Shown: positions 1 to 7,438 of the stretch, piece after piece
How positions within the stretch are numbered: position 1 is the stretch's first letter
Layout: each line of letters opens with the position of its first letter
NCBI GenBank assembly: GCA_937888485.1
Contig: CALAQQ010000196.1
Location: forward strand, 1 to 15,214
Reading direction: 5' to 3'
DNA length: 15,214 bases
From: an uncultured Clostridia bacterium
GTDB lineage: Bacteria > Bacillota > Clostridia > Oscillospirales > Acutalibacteraceae
Position numbers and translations under genes: made by a program
The notes under the pieces: model-generated
Database searches by the model: none
What the model saw: the letters and a program-made list of their open reading frames with translations, nothing else
Told to the model about the DNA's origin: nothing

Positions 1-89
1 ATCAGCGTATCGCCCTTTTTGAGCTGTTTTATGGCAGGAGAGTCAAATCTGGAAACATCGCCGTGCATATCTCCGGTTACATATACCAT
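1..89 (-). CDS. Calcineurin-like metallophosphoesterase, N-terminus only
   Basis: The first 29 codons of a minus-strand gene that runs off the left edge. The reading is MVYVTGDMHGDVSRFDS..., and the motif G-D-M-H-G-D directly after a first beta strand is the metal-binding GDxHGD block of the calcineurin-like phosphoesterase superfamily, where Asp and His bind the dinuclear metal centre. The substrate cannot be told from so little. The ATG is chosen because a GGAGTG Shine-Dalgarno lies 7 nt upstream and a consensus promoter sits further up. The gene is divergent from the carboxypeptidase gene. The family call is fairly safe; everything beyond base 1 is unseen. Confidence 0.75.
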   Translation of the reverse strand, partial: MVYVTGDMHGDVSRFDSPAIKQLKKGDTL

Positions 90-122
90 TTCTCCACACT
101 CCTTATTATCATAGTCCTAATT

Positions 123-151
123 AATATACTCTAATAACCGAAAAAAATCAA
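123..151 (-). promoter_or_regulatory. Sigma-A promoter of the phosphoesterase gene
   Basis: On the minus strand TTGATT (151-146) and TATATT (128-123) are separated by exactly 17 bp. Transcription would start near 116, giving a leader of roughly 27 nt before the ATG at 89. This is a sequence match only. Confidence 0.6.
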
Positions 152-212
152 GACGGAGAGATATATTTCCATATAAAAATCATTTTTGGGTATTTATTTT
201 TTTGTATTACTG

Positions 213-221
213 TGATATAAT
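213..221 (+). promoter_or_regulatory. Extended -10 promoter of the carboxypeptidase gene
   Basis: TGA-TATAAT (213-221) is a perfect extended -10 element of the TGnTATAAT form. There is no good -35 hexamer at normal distance, which extended -10 promoters tolerate. The expected start near 228 leaves about 29 nt before the ATG at 257, but only about 11 nt before the upstream TTG at 239, so it supports the ATG start. Confidence 0.6.
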
Positions 222-256
222 AAGCGGTATCGAATTTTTTGAAACGGTGTTGTGAT

Positions 257-1621
257 ATGAAAAAGATATTAAGTATATTATTATCAGCGGTTTTGTTTGT
301 AAGCACATTTTGTTTTACAAACGCAAACGCCGCATATGACGATGTTATGGAATCCATGGACCTCTACTCCGACTGCCTTCTTCTTGTCAGTACGGATAAT
401 GATGAGGTTATTTTTGCAAAAAATGCGAATAAGCAGTCTCCGCCCGCAAGTCTTACGAAGGTTGTAACGGCAATTGTTGTTCTCGAAAACTGTTCTGACC
501 TGACTGCGACTGTAACCGTTCCTGAATCATGCATAAGAGAACTTGACGGAACGGGAAGCTCACTCGGAGGCATTCAGCCGGGTGAACAGATGACGGTTTA
601 TGACCTTCTCTGCTGTCTTATGCTTGTCAGTGCAAATGAAGCGGCAACAACTCTTGCCGACTATGTTTCGGGCGGTGACAGAGCGAAGTTTATTTCCATG
701 ATGAATGAGGTTGCCGAAAGACTCGGCTGCACAAACAGCCATTTTGAAAATCCTCACGGTCTTGACCATGACAATCAGTATGTTACCGCAGCGGATATGG
801 CGAAGTTCATAACCCATGCGATGACGTTCCCCGCATTTGAAGAAATTGTCGGAAGAACAAGCTATGTTCTCCCCGAAACAAATATGCAGGAGTCAAGAAC
901 GCTTCATTCTTCAAACTATATGCTTAACAGCGCTTATAAAGATTATTACTGCAAATATGTAAAAGCAGGTAAGACGGGTTCAACATCCGGTGCAGGCAGA
1001 TGCTTTGTTGCATACGCATCAAAGGACGGCTATAACTATGTTGCCGTTGCACTCGATGCACCTTTCGGCGATTTTGATAACGACGGCGTTAACGAAAACG
1101 GTTCGTTCCTTGACTGCAAAGAGATGTTTGAATGGACATTCAGCAATATTGAGCTTGTTGCCATTGCGGATACAACAAGGGTTGTCGGCGAAATACCCGT
1201 AAAATATGCAAAATCTGTTGACTACATAACACTCTCACCCGCAGAAACAGTTTACAGCCTTGTTCCGAAGGGCACAGATTCCGGCAGTCTTCTTGTTGAG
1301 CTTGTCGATGCACCCGAATCGGTTAAAGCACCCGTAAAAAAGGGTGAAATCGTCTGCAAGGGCAGGGTTCTTTATGCCGGCAGTGTTATAAAGGAGATTG
1401 ACCTTGTTTCGAATACGGATGCAAAAATCAGCATTTTCGCATTCATAGGAAGTACGGCGAAATCGGTTCTTTCGTCATGGATATTCCGCATTGCGGCAAT
1501 AGCGGTAATTGTTTTGCTCATTATCCTCATTTTCAGAAAACGCAAGAAGGAAAATTCAAGACCCGTCAACAATAAGGATTACAGAATTCTTAATTATAAC
1601 GACTTTATGAAATTGAAATAA
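257..1621 (+). CDS. D-alanyl-D-alanine carboxypeptidase (PBP5/DacA family, peptidase S11)
   Basis: Penicillin-binding D,D-carboxypeptidase that removes the terminal D-Ala of peptidoglycan stem pentapeptides outside the membrane. The 454-residue protein opens with a signal peptide (KK, hydrophobic core to about residue 20, then A-N-A-A). All three active-site motifs are present: S-L-T-K at about 65-68 with the nucleophilic Ser, S-A-N at about 125-127, and K-T-G at about 239-241. The FENPHGLD stretch is typical of S11 enzymes. A hydrophobic segment near 410-427 followed by RKRKKE is a C-terminal membrane anchor, here a full transmembrane helix rather than the amphipathic helix of E. coli PBP5. 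The ATG at 257 is preferred over an in-frame TTG at 239, which would prefix MKRCCD; neither has a clear Shine-Dalgarno. The acetyltransferase gene follows after 10 nt. Which dac paralogue it is cannot be said. Confidence 0.9.
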   Translation: MKKILSILLSAVLFVSTFCFTNANAAYDDVMESMDLYSDCLLLVSTDNDEVIFAKNANKQSPPASLTKVVTAIVVLENCSDLTATVTVPESCIRELDGTGSSLGGIQPGEQMTVYDLLCCLMLVSANEAATTLADYVSGGDRAKFISMMNEVAERLGCTNSHFENPHGLDHDNQYVTAADMAKFITHAMTFPAFEEIVGRTSYVLPETNMQESRTLHSSNYMLNSAYKDYYCKYVKAGKTGSTSGAGRCFVAYASKDGYNYVAVALDAPFGDFDNDGVNENGSFLDCKEMFEWTFSNIELVAIADTTRVVGEIPVKYAKSVDYITLSPAETVYSLVPKGTDSGSLLVELVDAPESVKAPVKKGEIVCKGRVLYAGSVIKEIDLVSNTDAKISIFAFIGSTAKSVLSSWIFRIAAIAVIVLLIILIFRKRKKENSRPVNNKDYRILNYNDFMKLK

Positions 1622-1631
1622 GGGGTAAAAA

Positions 1632-2798
1632 ATGAATAATATCTACAAGGGCAGATGTCCCGAAAAATATACAAACGAGCTTATTGATATGCTCGACACG
1701 GTTTTCTTTACCGGTGACCCCAACAATCAGAAATTTATGACGCTTCTTCCGAAGCTCTATAAAGAGAAGTATTCGCCTGCATATAATAATGTTGTTGTTA
1801 TGGAGGGCGAAGAAATAAAAGGTGCAGTCGGATGCTATCCGCTGTATGCCGTCGCATCGGGCAGAAAGCTTAAAATTCTCGGCATCGGCAACGTTGCTGT
1901 TACCGAGGATTGCAGAGGCAAGGGCTATATGAAGGACACAATGCAGATGGCTCTTGACATTATGAAAGAAGAAAATTTCGACTATTCTCTTCTCGGCGGT
2001 CAGAGACAGCGCTACGGATTTTTCGGCTATGAACCCATCGGCCTTGAATATCGCTTTCTTATTGACAAGGGTAATGTAAGAAGAATTATCGGTGAAACGA
2101 GAAAATCGGAATTCACCGCCCGTCAGATAACGGAAAACGATACCGATATCATTAAGAAAATCAAGGAAATCCATGAAAAACTCCCGTTCTTCGTTGAAAG
2201 AAAAGAGGAGGATTATATAGATATTATGCATTCATGGAACAATATTCCGTATGCCGCGTTCAAAGGCGATGAATTCAAGGGGTATTTCACTCTTGAAAAG
2301 CACGGCGGCAAGTATCTCCACGAAATCAGAGCGGTTGATATCGACGATATGCTCGAGCTTATCATGTGTGCAATGGATACGGGAAATCTCGAGGGCGTTG
2401 CGATAAATCTTCCTGCTTTTGACACGGAATACTGCGATTTCATGGCGAAAAACTGCGGCGGTTATTCAATCGGCACTCCCGAAATGATAAATATCTTCAA
2501 TTTCCGTAATTTTATTGACGCTTTCCTTGCTCTCAAAGCGGAAAGAATGAATCTGGCATCGGGCACTCTTAAAATTCTTGTTCACGGCATGAACGGCGAT
2601 GAATTCCTTGCCGTTACCGTTGACGGAAAAGAAGTTACCGTCAAAGAGGCAGCGGGTGATGCGGATATCGAACTCAGCCACAGAGATGCGATAGTTTTCA
2701 TCAGTGGTCTTTATTCAAAAGACAGGCTTGACATTCCCGCATTTGCGCAAGGCTGGTTTCCTCTTGATTTCTTCTCATATTCGCTCGACAACGTGTGA
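1632..2798 (+). CDS. Eis-like GNAT acetyltransferase with C-terminal SCP2-type domain
   Basis: A 388-residue acetyltransferase resembling the Eis family: an N-terminal GNAT domain, a second degenerate GNAT-like middle region and a C-terminal SCP2-like fold. The acetyl-CoA pyrophosphate-binding motif is seen at about residues 90-106 (V-A-V-T-E-D-C-R-G-K-G-Y-M), followed by L-L-G-G-Q-R-Q-R-Y-G-F-F-G-Y-E, the block in which Eis-type proteins carry their conserved YxxxGY(E/R) pattern. The last 100 residues or so, with GDADIELSHRDAIVFISGL, look like the SCP2-type module. Eis proteins acetylate amines of varied substrates, including aminoglycosides, but the natural substrate here is unknown. The start has an AAGGGG sequence about 6 nt upstream. 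It lies 10 nt behind the carboxypeptidase gene and is probably co-transcribed. Confidence 0.82.
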   Translation: MNNIYKGRCPEKYTNELIDMLDTVFFTGDPNNQKFMTLLPKLYKEKYSPAYNNVVVMEGEEIKGAVGCYPLYAVASGRKLKILGIGNVAVTEDCRGKGYMKDTMQMALDIMKEENFDYSLLGGQRQRYGFFGYEPIGLEYRFLIDKGNVRRIIGETRKSEFTARQITENDTDIIKKIKEIHEKLPFFVERKEEDYIDIMHSWNNIPYAAFKGDEFKGYFTLEKHGGKYLHEIRAVDIDDMLELIMCAMDTGNLEGVAINLPAFDTEYCDFMAKNCGGYSIGTPEMINIFNFRNFIDAFLALKAERMNLASGTLKILVHGMNGDEFLAVTVDGKEVTVKEAAGDADIELSHRDAIVFISGLYSKDRLDIPAFAQGWFPLDFFSYSLDNV

Positions 2799-2809
2799 TA
2801 AATTTTTTC

Positions 2810-2838
2810 TTGACTATTTTATAAATAAGATATATATT
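2810..2838 (+). promoter_or_regulatory. Strong sigma-A promoter
   Basis: TTGACT (2810-2815), a 17-bp spacer and TATATT (2833-2838). Transcription would start near 2845, about 28 nt before the next ATG. Together with the near-perfect ribosome binding site this predicts high expression of the downstream gene. Confidence 0.75.
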
Positions 2839-2855
2839 ATATGTGTATGAATTAC

Positions 2856-2863
2856 AAAGGAGG
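2856..2863 (+). promoter_or_regulatory. Ribosome binding site AAAGGAGG fixing the start at 2873
   Basis: AAAGGAGG with 9 nt to the ATG at 2873. It overrules an in-frame GTG at 2843, which would add ten residues and lies upstream of both this site and the expected transcription start. Confidence 0.8.
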
Positions 2864-2872
2864 AAATATCCA

Positions 2873-3892
2873 ATGAAAGTATTTATGATCGGCGGCACAG
2901 GTCTTCTCGGCTGCGAAGCAGCAAGAATTTTCCTCGAAAGAGGCCATCAGGTTAAGAGCGTTGCTCTTCCCCCTCTCCCCGAAGGCGCACCCATTCCTGA
3001 GGAAATGGAAATCGAACTCTGCAATATTTATGAAAAGTCAGACGAAGAAATCAAAGCTATCATGGCAGGCTGTGACTGCTTTGTTTTCGCTGCAGGTATC
3101 GACGAAAGAGTTGAATTCCCCGCACCCGTTTATGATGCATATTATAAGTACAACATAGCTCCCCTCAAGAGAATTCTTCCTCTCTGTAAGGAAATCGGCA
3201 TGAAGAATGCCGTTATCCTCGGCTCATACTTTGCATATCTTGCAAAGGAAAGACCCGATATGGAGCTTACAAAGAAGCATCCCTATATCAGAAGCCGTAT
3301 CGACCAGGAAGAAGTTGCTTTCTCATTTGCAGACGAAAACTTCGATGTAGCAGTTCTTGAGCTTCCCTACATCTTCGGCACTCAGCCCGGCAGAAAGCCC
3401 GTTTGGGTTATCCTTATTGAACAGATAAAGATGATGGATAAGCTTCCCCTCACAATGTATCCCGGCGGCGGCACAGCAATGCTTACAGTTCGCCAGGTTG
3501 GTGAAGTTATCGTTGGCGCAGCTGAAAAGTCAAAGGGCGCAAAGGCATGGCCCATCTCCATGTATAACCAGACATGGAAGGAATTCCTCAAGATTGTTTA
3601 TGCCGCAAGAGGCATGGGCGAAAACAGAAAGATTCTCAGCGTTCCGCCCTGGATGATGAGAATGGGTCTCGGCAAGGTTAAGAAGGAATATGCCGCAAAG
3701 GGCATTGAAAGCGGTATCGACGTTGACGGTCTTGCAGATATCATGGCTCTCAACCTTTTCATCGACAGAAAGTATTCGGTTGAACTCGGTGCAACGGAAG
3801 ATGATATCAAGGCAGCTATAACAGATTCAATCAAGGTAAGCCAGGCTTCCTACGACGGAACAGTTAAGCTCCTTGAAATGAAGGGCGAATAA
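2873..3892 (+). CDS. NAD(P)-dependent epimerase/dehydratase-like protein (extended SDR fold)
   Basis: A 339-residue Rossmann-fold protein of the NAD-dependent epimerase/dehydratase (extended SDR) type. The dinucleotide-binding glycine motif G-G-T-G-L-L-G lies at residues 7-13 right after the first beta strand, and R23-G-H is typical for the following helix. A serine (S118, in I-L-G-S-Y-F) sits where the SDR catalytic Ser is expected. The usual YxxxK reads Y138-I-R-S-R142, so the catalytic Lys is replaced by Arg. That makes it an atypical SDR, perhaps NAD(P)H-sensing or acting on an unusual substrate. L-P-Y-I-F-G-T at about 164-170 matches the R-P/L-P-x-x-(Y/F)-G block of the family. It has its own strong promoter and ribosome binding site and ends before a hairpin terminator, so it may be a single-gene unit. 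The substrate is unknown; the oxidoreductase and symporter genes downstream fit sugar metabolism. Confidence 0.75.
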   Translation: MKVFMIGGTGLLGCEAARIFLERGHQVKSVALPPLPEGAPIPEEMEIELCNIYEKSDEEIKAIMAGCDCFVFAAGIDERVEFPAPVYDAYYKYNIAPLKRILPLCKEIGMKNAVILGSYFAYLAKERPDMELTKKHPYIRSRIDQEEVAFSFADENFDVAVLELPYIFGTQPGRKPVWVILIEQIKMMDKLPLTMYPGGGTAMLTVRQVGEVIVGAAEKSKGAKAWPISMYNQTWKEFLKIVYAARGMGENRKILSVPPWMMRMGLGKVKKEYAAKGIESGIDVDGLADIMALNLFIDRKYSVELGATEDDIKAAITDSIKVSQASYDGTVKLLEMKGE

Positions 3893-3895
3893 TTT

Positions 3896-3927
3896 AATTC
3901 GCAATGCGTAATGCGTAATTCGTAATT
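3896..3927. repeat. Short degenerate tandem repeat (GCGTAAT/TCGTAAT)
   Basis: Just after the stop codon the units GCAAT, GCGTAAT, GCGTAAT, TCGTAAT follow each other with a 7-bp period, flanked by AATT. It lies in intergenic DNA between a stop codon and a terminator and codes for nothing obvious. No second copy was seen in the window. Confidence 0.55.
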
Positions 3928-3960
3928 AAACCCGAATGAACATTAACGCAGCAGATAAAT

Positions 3961-3993
3961 AAAAGGGGGTTGTTTTTAACAGCCCCTTTTTTT
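3961..3993 (+). terminator. Rho-independent terminator or attenuator
   Basis: AAAAGGGG...TTGTT pairs with AACAGCCCCTTTT around a small T-rich loop, with one bulged G and one G-T pair, followed by an unbroken run of seven T (3987-3993). It ends the SDR transcript. It also sits only 29 nt before the start codon of the next gene, with no obvious promoter between, so it could act as an attenuator for that gene. Confidence 0.75.
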
Positions 3994-4021
3994 GAGTAAA
4001 GATTTATTTAAGGTGATAAAT

Positions 4022-5848
4022 ATGGCACAGCTTAAAATGTACTGGCTCAAGGGTACTCCCGTTGCGGAGCTTGAATTGCCCGAGGGTTATTCGATTTCAA
4101 ACTATAAAGATGCTTCCGACAAAATGCCGTGGGTTGAATGCTGCAAAAACGGTCTTGAGGCAGACGATGCCGACGAAAGCCGTTTTGACGACCGCATTAC
4201 CAACCATGACGATATAAACATGGAAACCGACGTTTTCTTCATTGACTATGAGGGTGAACATATCGGTACCGCAACCGCTGTTTTCCATCCCGAGGATAAC
4301 TGCGGTGAGCTTCACATGGTCGGTATCAGAACAGAATTCAGAGGCAAGGGTCTCGGGAAATATCTTAACAATGTCTGCGTAAAGAAGCTTGCAAACCAGA
4401 ACGTTGACTATATCTATCTTACTACCGACGAATGGCGCATGGGTGCTGTAAAGAGCTATCTCACCGCAGGATTTGTTCCCGTTGAATATGACGAGGGAAT
4501 GAAACAGCGCTGGGAGTGGATGCTTGCAGAGCTTGGAGTTGACTCGGTTGATATGGTTAATGAGGACTGCTCATTCTGCAGAAAACTCGAAAAAGCAAAA
4601 ACAATCAGAGTCGGCGTTCTTGGTGTCGGCAGAGGCAGAAGCATGATCGATTATTGCCGCAGTGTCAAAGGTGCAAAGACCGTTGCAATCTGCGATAACT
4701 ATATCCCCATGCTTGAACTCGCAAAGAAAGACTACGAGGGCGAAGGCGTAACTTTCTATGATAATTATGAGGATTTCCTCACTCATGATATGGACGTTGT
4801 TGTCCTTGCAAACTACGCAACCGAACACGCACCCTTCGCAGTGAAAGCTCTTGATAAGGGCTTCAATGTTATCAGCGAGGTTCTTCCCGTTCAGACAATG
4901 AAGGAAGCGGTTGAGCTTGTTGAAGCGGTTGAAAGAAGCGGAAAGAAGTATTTCTTTGCCGAAAACTGCTGCTATATGCCCGCTCCCAAAAAGATGAAAG
5001 AGCTTTATGAGGCAGGCGCACTCGGCAAGTTTGAATACGGCGAAGGCGAATATATGCACAATCTCGAAGCAGACTGGCATATGCATACCCAGGGCAGACC
5101 CGACCACTGGAGAACCCTCATGCATGCTTTCTATTATTGCACTCACTCAATCGGTCCCCTTATCCATATCACAGGCTTAAGACCCGTCAAGGTCAGCGGA
5201 TTTGAGGTTGCTTATAACGACAGAATGTACCGCATGGGCGCAAAGGCTGCTCCCATCGGTCTTGAAATAATCACGCTTGAAAACGGCGCACTTCTCAAGA
5301 GTGTTCACGGTATCGGGTGCGCAGGTCATTCAATCTGGTTCTCAATCAACGGCTCAAAGGGCAGAATGGAAACCGCCCGTGAAGATGCCGAGGCGGGCGA
5401 CGTTCAGACCCTCTATGTAAACTGTGACGAAAACGAGGGCGATAACAACTCGAAGCCCCGTATTGTTCCCACATGGGACCATCTTTCGGATTTTGCCGAG
5501 TTAACAGGTCACGGCGGTGCAGATTATTATTTCATGCACAACGTTATCGAAGCGCTTCGTGGAAACAAAGCAGATACCATTGATGTTTACGAAGGTCTCG
5601 ATATGTTCCTTCCCGGTATGTTTGCATATTTCTCGGCGCTTGAAGGCGGTATCCCCATGGATATCCCCAATCTCCGCAATCCCGAAGAAAGAGACAAGTG
5701 GAGAAACGATACCCGCTGCACCGACCCGAAGGTTGCAGGCGATATGTTCATTCCCGGTTATTCAAAGGGCAACCCCGATATTCCCGAAGAAACATATCTG
5801 AAACATCAGGCTAAATTCCGCGAAGAAATGGCAAAGAAACAATCATAA
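4022..5848 (+). CDS. GNAT acetyltransferase fused to Gfo/Idh/MocA-type oxidoreductase
   Basis: A 608-residue two-part protein. Residues 1-170 are a GNAT domain with the acetyl-CoA motif R103-T-E-F-R-G-K-G-L-G112 and a late T-A-G-F-V-P block typical of motif B. After a short linker, residues 194-600 form a Gfo/Idh/MocA oxidoreductase: a first beta strand with V-G-V-L-G-V-G-R-G (197-205) binds NAD(P), and a C-terminal substrate domain contains W-H-M-H and C-T-H-S-I-G-P near 375, where the family's catalytic His usually lies. The EKP motif that positions the nicotinamide reads E286-V-L-P289. The reading frame runs through both halves without a stop. The start is the ATG at 4022 with AGGTGA 5 nt upstream; an upstream in-frame TTG at 3992 lies inside the terminator. 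The symporter gene follows after 84 nt. Likely role: oxidation and acetylation (or acetyl sensing) of an amino sugar or sugar derivative; this is inference. Confidence 0.83.
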   Translation: MAQLKMYWLKGTPVAELELPEGYSISNYKDASDKMPWVECCKNGLEADDADESRFDDRITNHDDINMETDVFFIDYEGEHIGTATAVFHPEDNCGELHMVGIRTEFRGKGLGKYLNNVCVKKLANQNVDYIYLTTDEWRMGAVKSYLTAGFVPVEYDEGMKQRWEWMLAELGVDSVDMVNEDCSFCRKLEKAKTIRVGVLGVGRGRSMIDYCRSVKGAKTVAICDNYIPMLELAKKDYEGEGVTFYDNYEDFLTHDMDVVVLANYATEHAPFAVKALDKGFNVISEVLPVQTMKEAVELVEAVERSGKKYFFAENCCYMPAPKKMKELYEAGALGKFEYGEGEYMHNLEADWHMHTQGRPDHWRTLMHAFYYCTHSIGPLIHITGLRPVKVSGFEVAYNDRMYRMGAKAAPIGLEIITLENGALLKSVHGIGCAGHSIWFSINGSKGRMETAREDAEAGDVQTLYVNCDENEGDNNSKPRIVPTWDHLSDFAELTGHGGADYYFMHNVIEALRGNKADTIDVYEGLDMFLPGMFAYFSALEGGIPMDIPNLRNPEERDKWRNDTRCTDPKVAGDMFIPGYSKGNPDIPEETYLKHQAKFREEMAKKQS

Positions 5849-5860
5849 TTCAATTTTTTA

Positions 5861-5895
5861 TGTAGGGGCGATTCATGAATCTCCCGTACGGTTTT
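5861..5895 (+). repeat. Intergenic palindrome beginning TGTAGGGGCG
   Basis: TGTAGGGGCGATTCATGAAT (5861-5880) continues as CTCCCGTACGGTTTTT. Bases 5866-5885 form a near-perfect palindrome with 9 of 10 pairs, centred on GATTCATGAATC, followed by a short T run, so it may also terminate transcription weakly. A hairpin with a related GTAGGGCG head lies at 11982-12005. From memory, such GTAGGGGCG...CGCCC elements recur between genes in gut Clostridia; this was not checked. Confidence 0.55.
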
Positions 5896-5932
5896 TAAAA
5901 ATTTCCAAATCCACAATGAAAGGAAAGTAATC

Positions 5933-7423
5933 ATGGAAGATAAAAAATACGTCAGCAAAAAAGAGCTGTGGATGTTTGCTCTCGGTGCAGGCGGTCAGGG
6001 CATGATTTATGCCATGATGTCAAGCTATATCAGTGACTATTATGTTAACGTTCTTCAGCTTCCCCTTATGTTTGTTCTTATTCTTATGCTCGGAGCAAGA
6101 GTATGGGACGCTATCAACGACCCGATGATGGGTATGATTGTTGACAGAAGAACAATGAAAAAGGGCAGAATGAAGCCCTACATCATAATGGCAACTCCCA
6201 TTATTGCCGTGCTTACTCTTCTTATGTACCTCAGCCCCGATATGGAACAGACTCCGCTTATGATTTTCTCAGCGGTTGTTTATATTCTCTGGGGTATGGC
6301 TTATACCATGGCAGACGTTCCGTTCTGGACCCTTCCCAATGTTCTGACTCCGAACTCAAAGGAGAGAAGCGATGTTATCTCCTTCACAAAGATTATCAAC
6401 AGCATCGGCTCTGCTCTTCCCGAGGTGCTTTTCCTTGCAATCCCACTTATTCTCAATGCGATTTATGCGAAGTTCGGCAACGAACCCAATCCGCTTGACT
6501 TTGAGAAGAAGAAATATTTCCTCATTGCACTTTTTGCCGTTGTTATCGGCGGAATAATGTATGTTAACTGCTATTTCCATATCAAGGAAAGAGTTGTTCT
6601 TCCCGATAAGAAGAAGATTCCCGGTCAGCCCTCAAGCATTTCGAGGATTTTTAAGTGTAAACCCCTTATGCTTGTTGTTATAATGGGCATTCTTTCAAGC
6701 GGAAGATATCTTGTTCAGGCTGCAGCTATTCATGTTGCCCGTTATTCTTTCTATATCGGACCCGATAACCCCACTCAGGCTGATATCCTCAACAGCATCA
6801 GCCTTGTTAAAACAATTTTCCAGGTCTGCACAATCGTCGGCATGTTCGGCACAACTCTTGTTATGCCCATGCTCATGAAGAAGTTCGACTATAAGAAAAT
6901 CGTTATCACAACCTGTCTTGCAGGATTTGCGGCCAGCGTTGTAACAACCGTTATCGGTTATGCAACAAATCTTTCAAGCATCTATGTTCTTGCACCGTTC
7001 ATCATGATTCAGTCAATTCCTCTCGGCGTTATCAATGTTATCTCATATGCTATGATTTGTGACAGCCTTGACTATATGGAACTCACAACAGGCGTAAGAG
7101 AAAACGGTCTCGGCTCGGCTTGTCAGGGCTTCATTAACAAAATCGGCAACGCTTTCTCAACCTGCGGAATCATTGTGCTTTATATGGCAATTGATATGGA
7201 TCCCGCCGCAATGCTTTCAAAGGAAGCTATCATGGCGGCAACCGATGTTGCATTCGGTCAGAGATTTGCAATGTTTACCCTTGTATCTCTCCTTCCCGGT
7301 ATCAGCATGCTCCTTTGCTCAATTCCCATGTTCTTCTATAAGATAGCAGGCAAGAATAAAGAAAAGATGCTCGCAGACCTTAAAGCAAAGCGTGAAGCAG
7401 AAGGCTTTGTAATCACAGAATAA
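5933..7423 (+). CDS. GPH-family (MFS) sugar:cation symporter
   Basis: A 496-residue integral membrane protein with about 12 hydrophobic segments, matching the glycoside-pentoside-hexuronide:cation symporter family (MFS_2). The diagnostic block after the second helix is present, G-A-R-V-W-D-A-I-N-D-P-M-M-G at about 54-67, with D59, N62, D63 and P64 in the positions expected for this family. The short cytoplasmic N-terminus begins K-K-Y-V-S-K-K-E and the C-terminus is a charged tail (K-N-K-E-K-M-L-A-D-L-K-A-K). Members import sugars, glycosides or hexuronates with Na+ or H+. The ATG at 5933 has AAAGGAAAG 6 nt upstream. It follows the fusion oxidoreductase, so the two probably act on the same compound. 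The specific substrate cannot be read from sequence. Confidence 0.85.
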   Translation: MEDKKYVSKKELWMFALGAGGQGMIYAMMSSYISDYYVNVLQLPLMFVLILMLGARVWDAINDPMMGMIVDRRTMKKGRMKPYIIMATPIIAVLTLLMYLSPDMEQTPLMIFSAVVYILWGMAYTMADVPFWTLPNVLTPNSKERSDVISFTKIINSIGSALPEVLFLAIPLILNAIYAKFGNEPNPLDFEKKKYFLIALFAVVIGGIMYVNCYFHIKERVVLPDKKKIPGQPSSISRIFKCKPLMLVVIMGILSSGRYLVQAAAIHVARYSFYIGPDNPTQADILNSISLVKTIFQVCTIVGMFGTTLVMPMLMKKFDYKKIVITTCLAGFAASVVTTVIGYATNLSSIYVLAPFIMIQSIPLGVINVISYAMICDSLDYMELTTGVRENGLGSACQGFINKIGNAFSTCGIIVLYMAIDMDPAAMLSKEAIMAATDVAFGQRFAMFTLVSLLPGISMLLCSIPMFFYKIAGKNKEKMLADLKAKREAEGFVITE

Positions 7424-7438
7424 ATTAAAGGAAACCAG

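Noticed and set aside
1605..2231. Minus-strand open frame (208 codons) opposite the Eis-like gene
   Set aside because: Antisense to a clear acetyltransferase, low-complexity Ile/Phe-rich product and no start signals.
4571..5146. Long minus-strand open frame (191 codons) inside the fusion gene
   Set aside because: It lies wholly antisense to a convincing enzyme, has no ribosome binding site and shows no recognisable motif; it is a shadow of biased codon use.
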